From: Magnetospirillum sp. XM-1
GTDB lineage: Bacteria > Pseudomonadota > Alphaproteobacteria > Rhodospirillales > Magnetospirillaceae
NCBI RefSeq assembly: GCF_001511835.1
Contig: NZ_LN997848.1
Span: 3,810,001-3,874,000 of the forward strand
DNA length: 64,000 nucleotides
Direction: 5' to 3'
The notes under the pieces are model-generated. The model did not search any database and was not told the origin of the DNA. It saw nothing but the letters and a program-made list of their open reading frames with translations. Below are positions 62,757 through 64,000 of the stretch, one piece after another. The translations under genes were made by a program, and so were the position numbers. Position 1 is the stretch's first letter. Every line of letters begins with the position of its first letter.

Positions 62757-64000
62757 ATGAGCGGTCCCCGCCCCCTCCCCGCCGTGCTGACCGTCCTCGT
62801 CGTCGAAGACAACCCCGGCGACGCCCGGCTGGTGGAGCTGTACCTCCACGAGGACCCCGCCCGTCCGTTCAAGGTGGTGAAGGCCGCCCGGCTATCCGAA
62901 GGACTGGCCGCGCTGCAGGCCCAGCCCATCGACGTGGTCCTTCTCGACCTGTCGCTGCCCGATTCCTTCGGCATGGACAGCCTAGCCAGACTGCGCACGG
63001 CCAGCCCCACGGTTCCGGTGGTGGTGCTGACCGGCACCTCGGACGAGGCGCTGGCGCTTGAAGCGCTGCGCCAGGGCGCCCAGGACTATCTGGTCAAGGG
63101 CCAGGGCGACGGCGAACTGGTGCGCCGCGCCATCCGCTACGCCATCGGCCGCTCCGCCGCCGACGCCGCGCTGCGCCAGAGCGAATCGCGCTTCCGCGCC
63201 CTGTTCGACAATGCCGGCACCGGCGTCATCCTGTCCGATGCCGGCGGCAACTACATCCACTGCAATCCCGCCTTCTGCACCATGGTCGGCTATTCCGACG
63301 CCGAATTGCAGGCCATGACCTATCGGGACATCACCCATCCCGACGACGTGGACGCCCACCGGCAGATGCGCGACGACATGATGGCCGGGCGCCTGGACAG
63401 CTACGAGCTGACCAAGCGCTACATCCGCCGCGACGGCGCCACCGTCTGGGCGCGCCTCACCGTCACCGCCATGCGCGAGGGTCCCGACAACGAGACCCGC
63501 TTCACCGTGGCGGTGGTCGAGGACGTTACGGAAAGAAAGCGCCTCGAGGACCATATGCGCCTGGCCGCCACGGTGTTCGAGAGCACCGGCGAAGGGCTGT
63601 TCGTCACCGACGAGATGCGCCGCATCATCCACGTCAACCCGGCCTTCACCGAGCTGACCGGCTATCCCGCCGACGAGGTGATCGGCCGCACGCCCCGATT
63701 CCTGGCCTCGGGCCGCCATCCGCCGGAATTCTACGACGTCATCTTCAAGACCCTGGCCGAAACCGGCAAGTGGCAGGGCGAGATCTGGAACCGCCGCAAG
63801 ACCGGCGAAATGTTCGCCGAGTGGCTGAACATCTCGGTGGTGCGCAACGAGCGGGGCGAGCTTTCCAATTACGTGGCGGTGTTCTCGGACATCACGTCGC
63901 GCAAGCAGGACGAGGAGCGCCTCAGCTACGCCGCCAACCACGATCCCCTGACCCGGCTGCCCAACCGCACCCTGTTCCAGGAGCGTCTGTCGCGCGCGCT
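62757..64000 (+). CDS. Receiver–PAS–PAS–GGDEF protein, cut by window end
   Basis: The open frame runs off the right edge (414 residues visible). Domains in order: receiver (about 10–130; [13 protein letters not shown], phospho-Asp in VVLLDLSLPD, Lys in DYLVKGQGD), PAS with PAC (about 145–262; RALFDNAGTGVILSD, VEDVTERKRLED), a second PAS/PAC (about 270–390; VFESTGEGLFVTDE, FSDITSRKQDEER), then the opening of a GGDEF domain (NHDPLTRLPNRTLFQERL). It should be a diguanylate cyclase, possibly with an EAL domain beyond. It is cotranscribed with the Rcp1-like receiver upstream. Confidence 0.9.
   Translation, partial: MSGPRPLPAVLTVLVVEDNPGDARLVELYLHEDPARPFKVVKAARLSEGLAALQAQPIDVVLLDLSLPDSFGMDSLARLRTASPTVPVVVLTGTSDEALALEALRQGAQDYLVKGQGDGELVRRAIRYAIGRSAADAALRQSESRFRALFDNAGTGVILSDAGGNYIHCNPAFCTMVGYSDAELQAMTYRDITHPDDVDAHRQMRDDMMAGRLDSYELTKRYIRRDGATVWARLTVTAMREGPDNETRFTVAVVEDVTERKRLEDHMRLAATVFESTGEGLFVTDEMRRIIHVNPAFTELTGYPADEVIGRTPRFLASGRHPPEFYDVIFKTLAETGKWQGEIWNRRKTGEMFAEWLNISVVRNERGELSNYVAVFSDITSRKQDEERLSYAANHDPLTRLPNRTLFQERLSRA

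Overview
This 64 kb window is GC-rich, densely packed alphaproteobacterial chromosome. Gene content and order suggest a Rhodospirillales bacterium close to Magnetospirillum: a lysC–ptsP–rodZ–ispG–hisS–hemA–prfA–prmC–DUF4167 run, an abundance of hemerythrins and Crp/Fnr regulators, NnrS, and aromatic CoA-thioester metabolism. The genus is an inference; no 16S rRNA or magnetosome gene is present.

Left part (1–8.95 kb): this looks like the right end of an integrated element. It holds a Crp/Fnr regulator, an OprB-type porin, a feoA–feoB ferrous-iron operon with two very small membrane ORFs behind it, a single-domain response regulator with a small Cys-containing membrane peptide, a poorly coding stretch, an excisionase-like HTH protein and a tyrosine integrase. 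It ends at a 47-bp 3' half of a tRNA-Val(CAC) gene with no 5' half, i.e. an attachment-site scar. The FeoB lacks the Walker-A lysine (GNPNAGST instead of GNPNxGKT).

9–16 kb: an ABC-F ATPase; an orphan benzoyl-CoA reductase subunit B gene followed by a RidA-family gene with an apparent N-terminal frameshift; a divergent MarR regulator; an nnrS–molybdopterin-binding pair; a hemerythrin.

16–47 kb: mostly conserved housekeeping. A long minus-strand run from lysC to the DUF4167 gene covers amino-acid, PTS-Ntr, cell-shape, isoprenoid, heme and translation-termination functions. It is followed by ubiG, DUF1275, DUF1178, methyltransferases, comF–grxC–nitrilase, sfsA and map. Next come a tandem pair of paralogous proteins I do not recognise, a PilZ protein, SDR–sppA, a rhodanese, cspA, a CBS protein, fabI, aroC and ruvX.

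47–57 kb: a winged-helix regulator with a degenerate hemerythrin, gatCAB, then a second aromatic locus: a MarR gene nearly identical in DNA to the one at 13 kb, a 2-aminobenzoate-CoA ligase, a fused 2-aminobenzoyl-CoA monooxygenase/reductase and a second RidA protein. A palindrome close to TTTATGCMTAAA recurs in the promoters of both aromatic loci and of nnrS, which suggests one MarR regulon spanning 42 kb.

56–64 kb: an MntA/HepT toxin–antitoxin pair, a TPR-methyltransferase, an ion transporter with a ROK kinase, a Crp/Fnr regulator behind an NNR/DNR-type box, sodC, an Rcp1-like response regulator, and a receiver–PAS–PAS–GGDEF protein cut by the window end.
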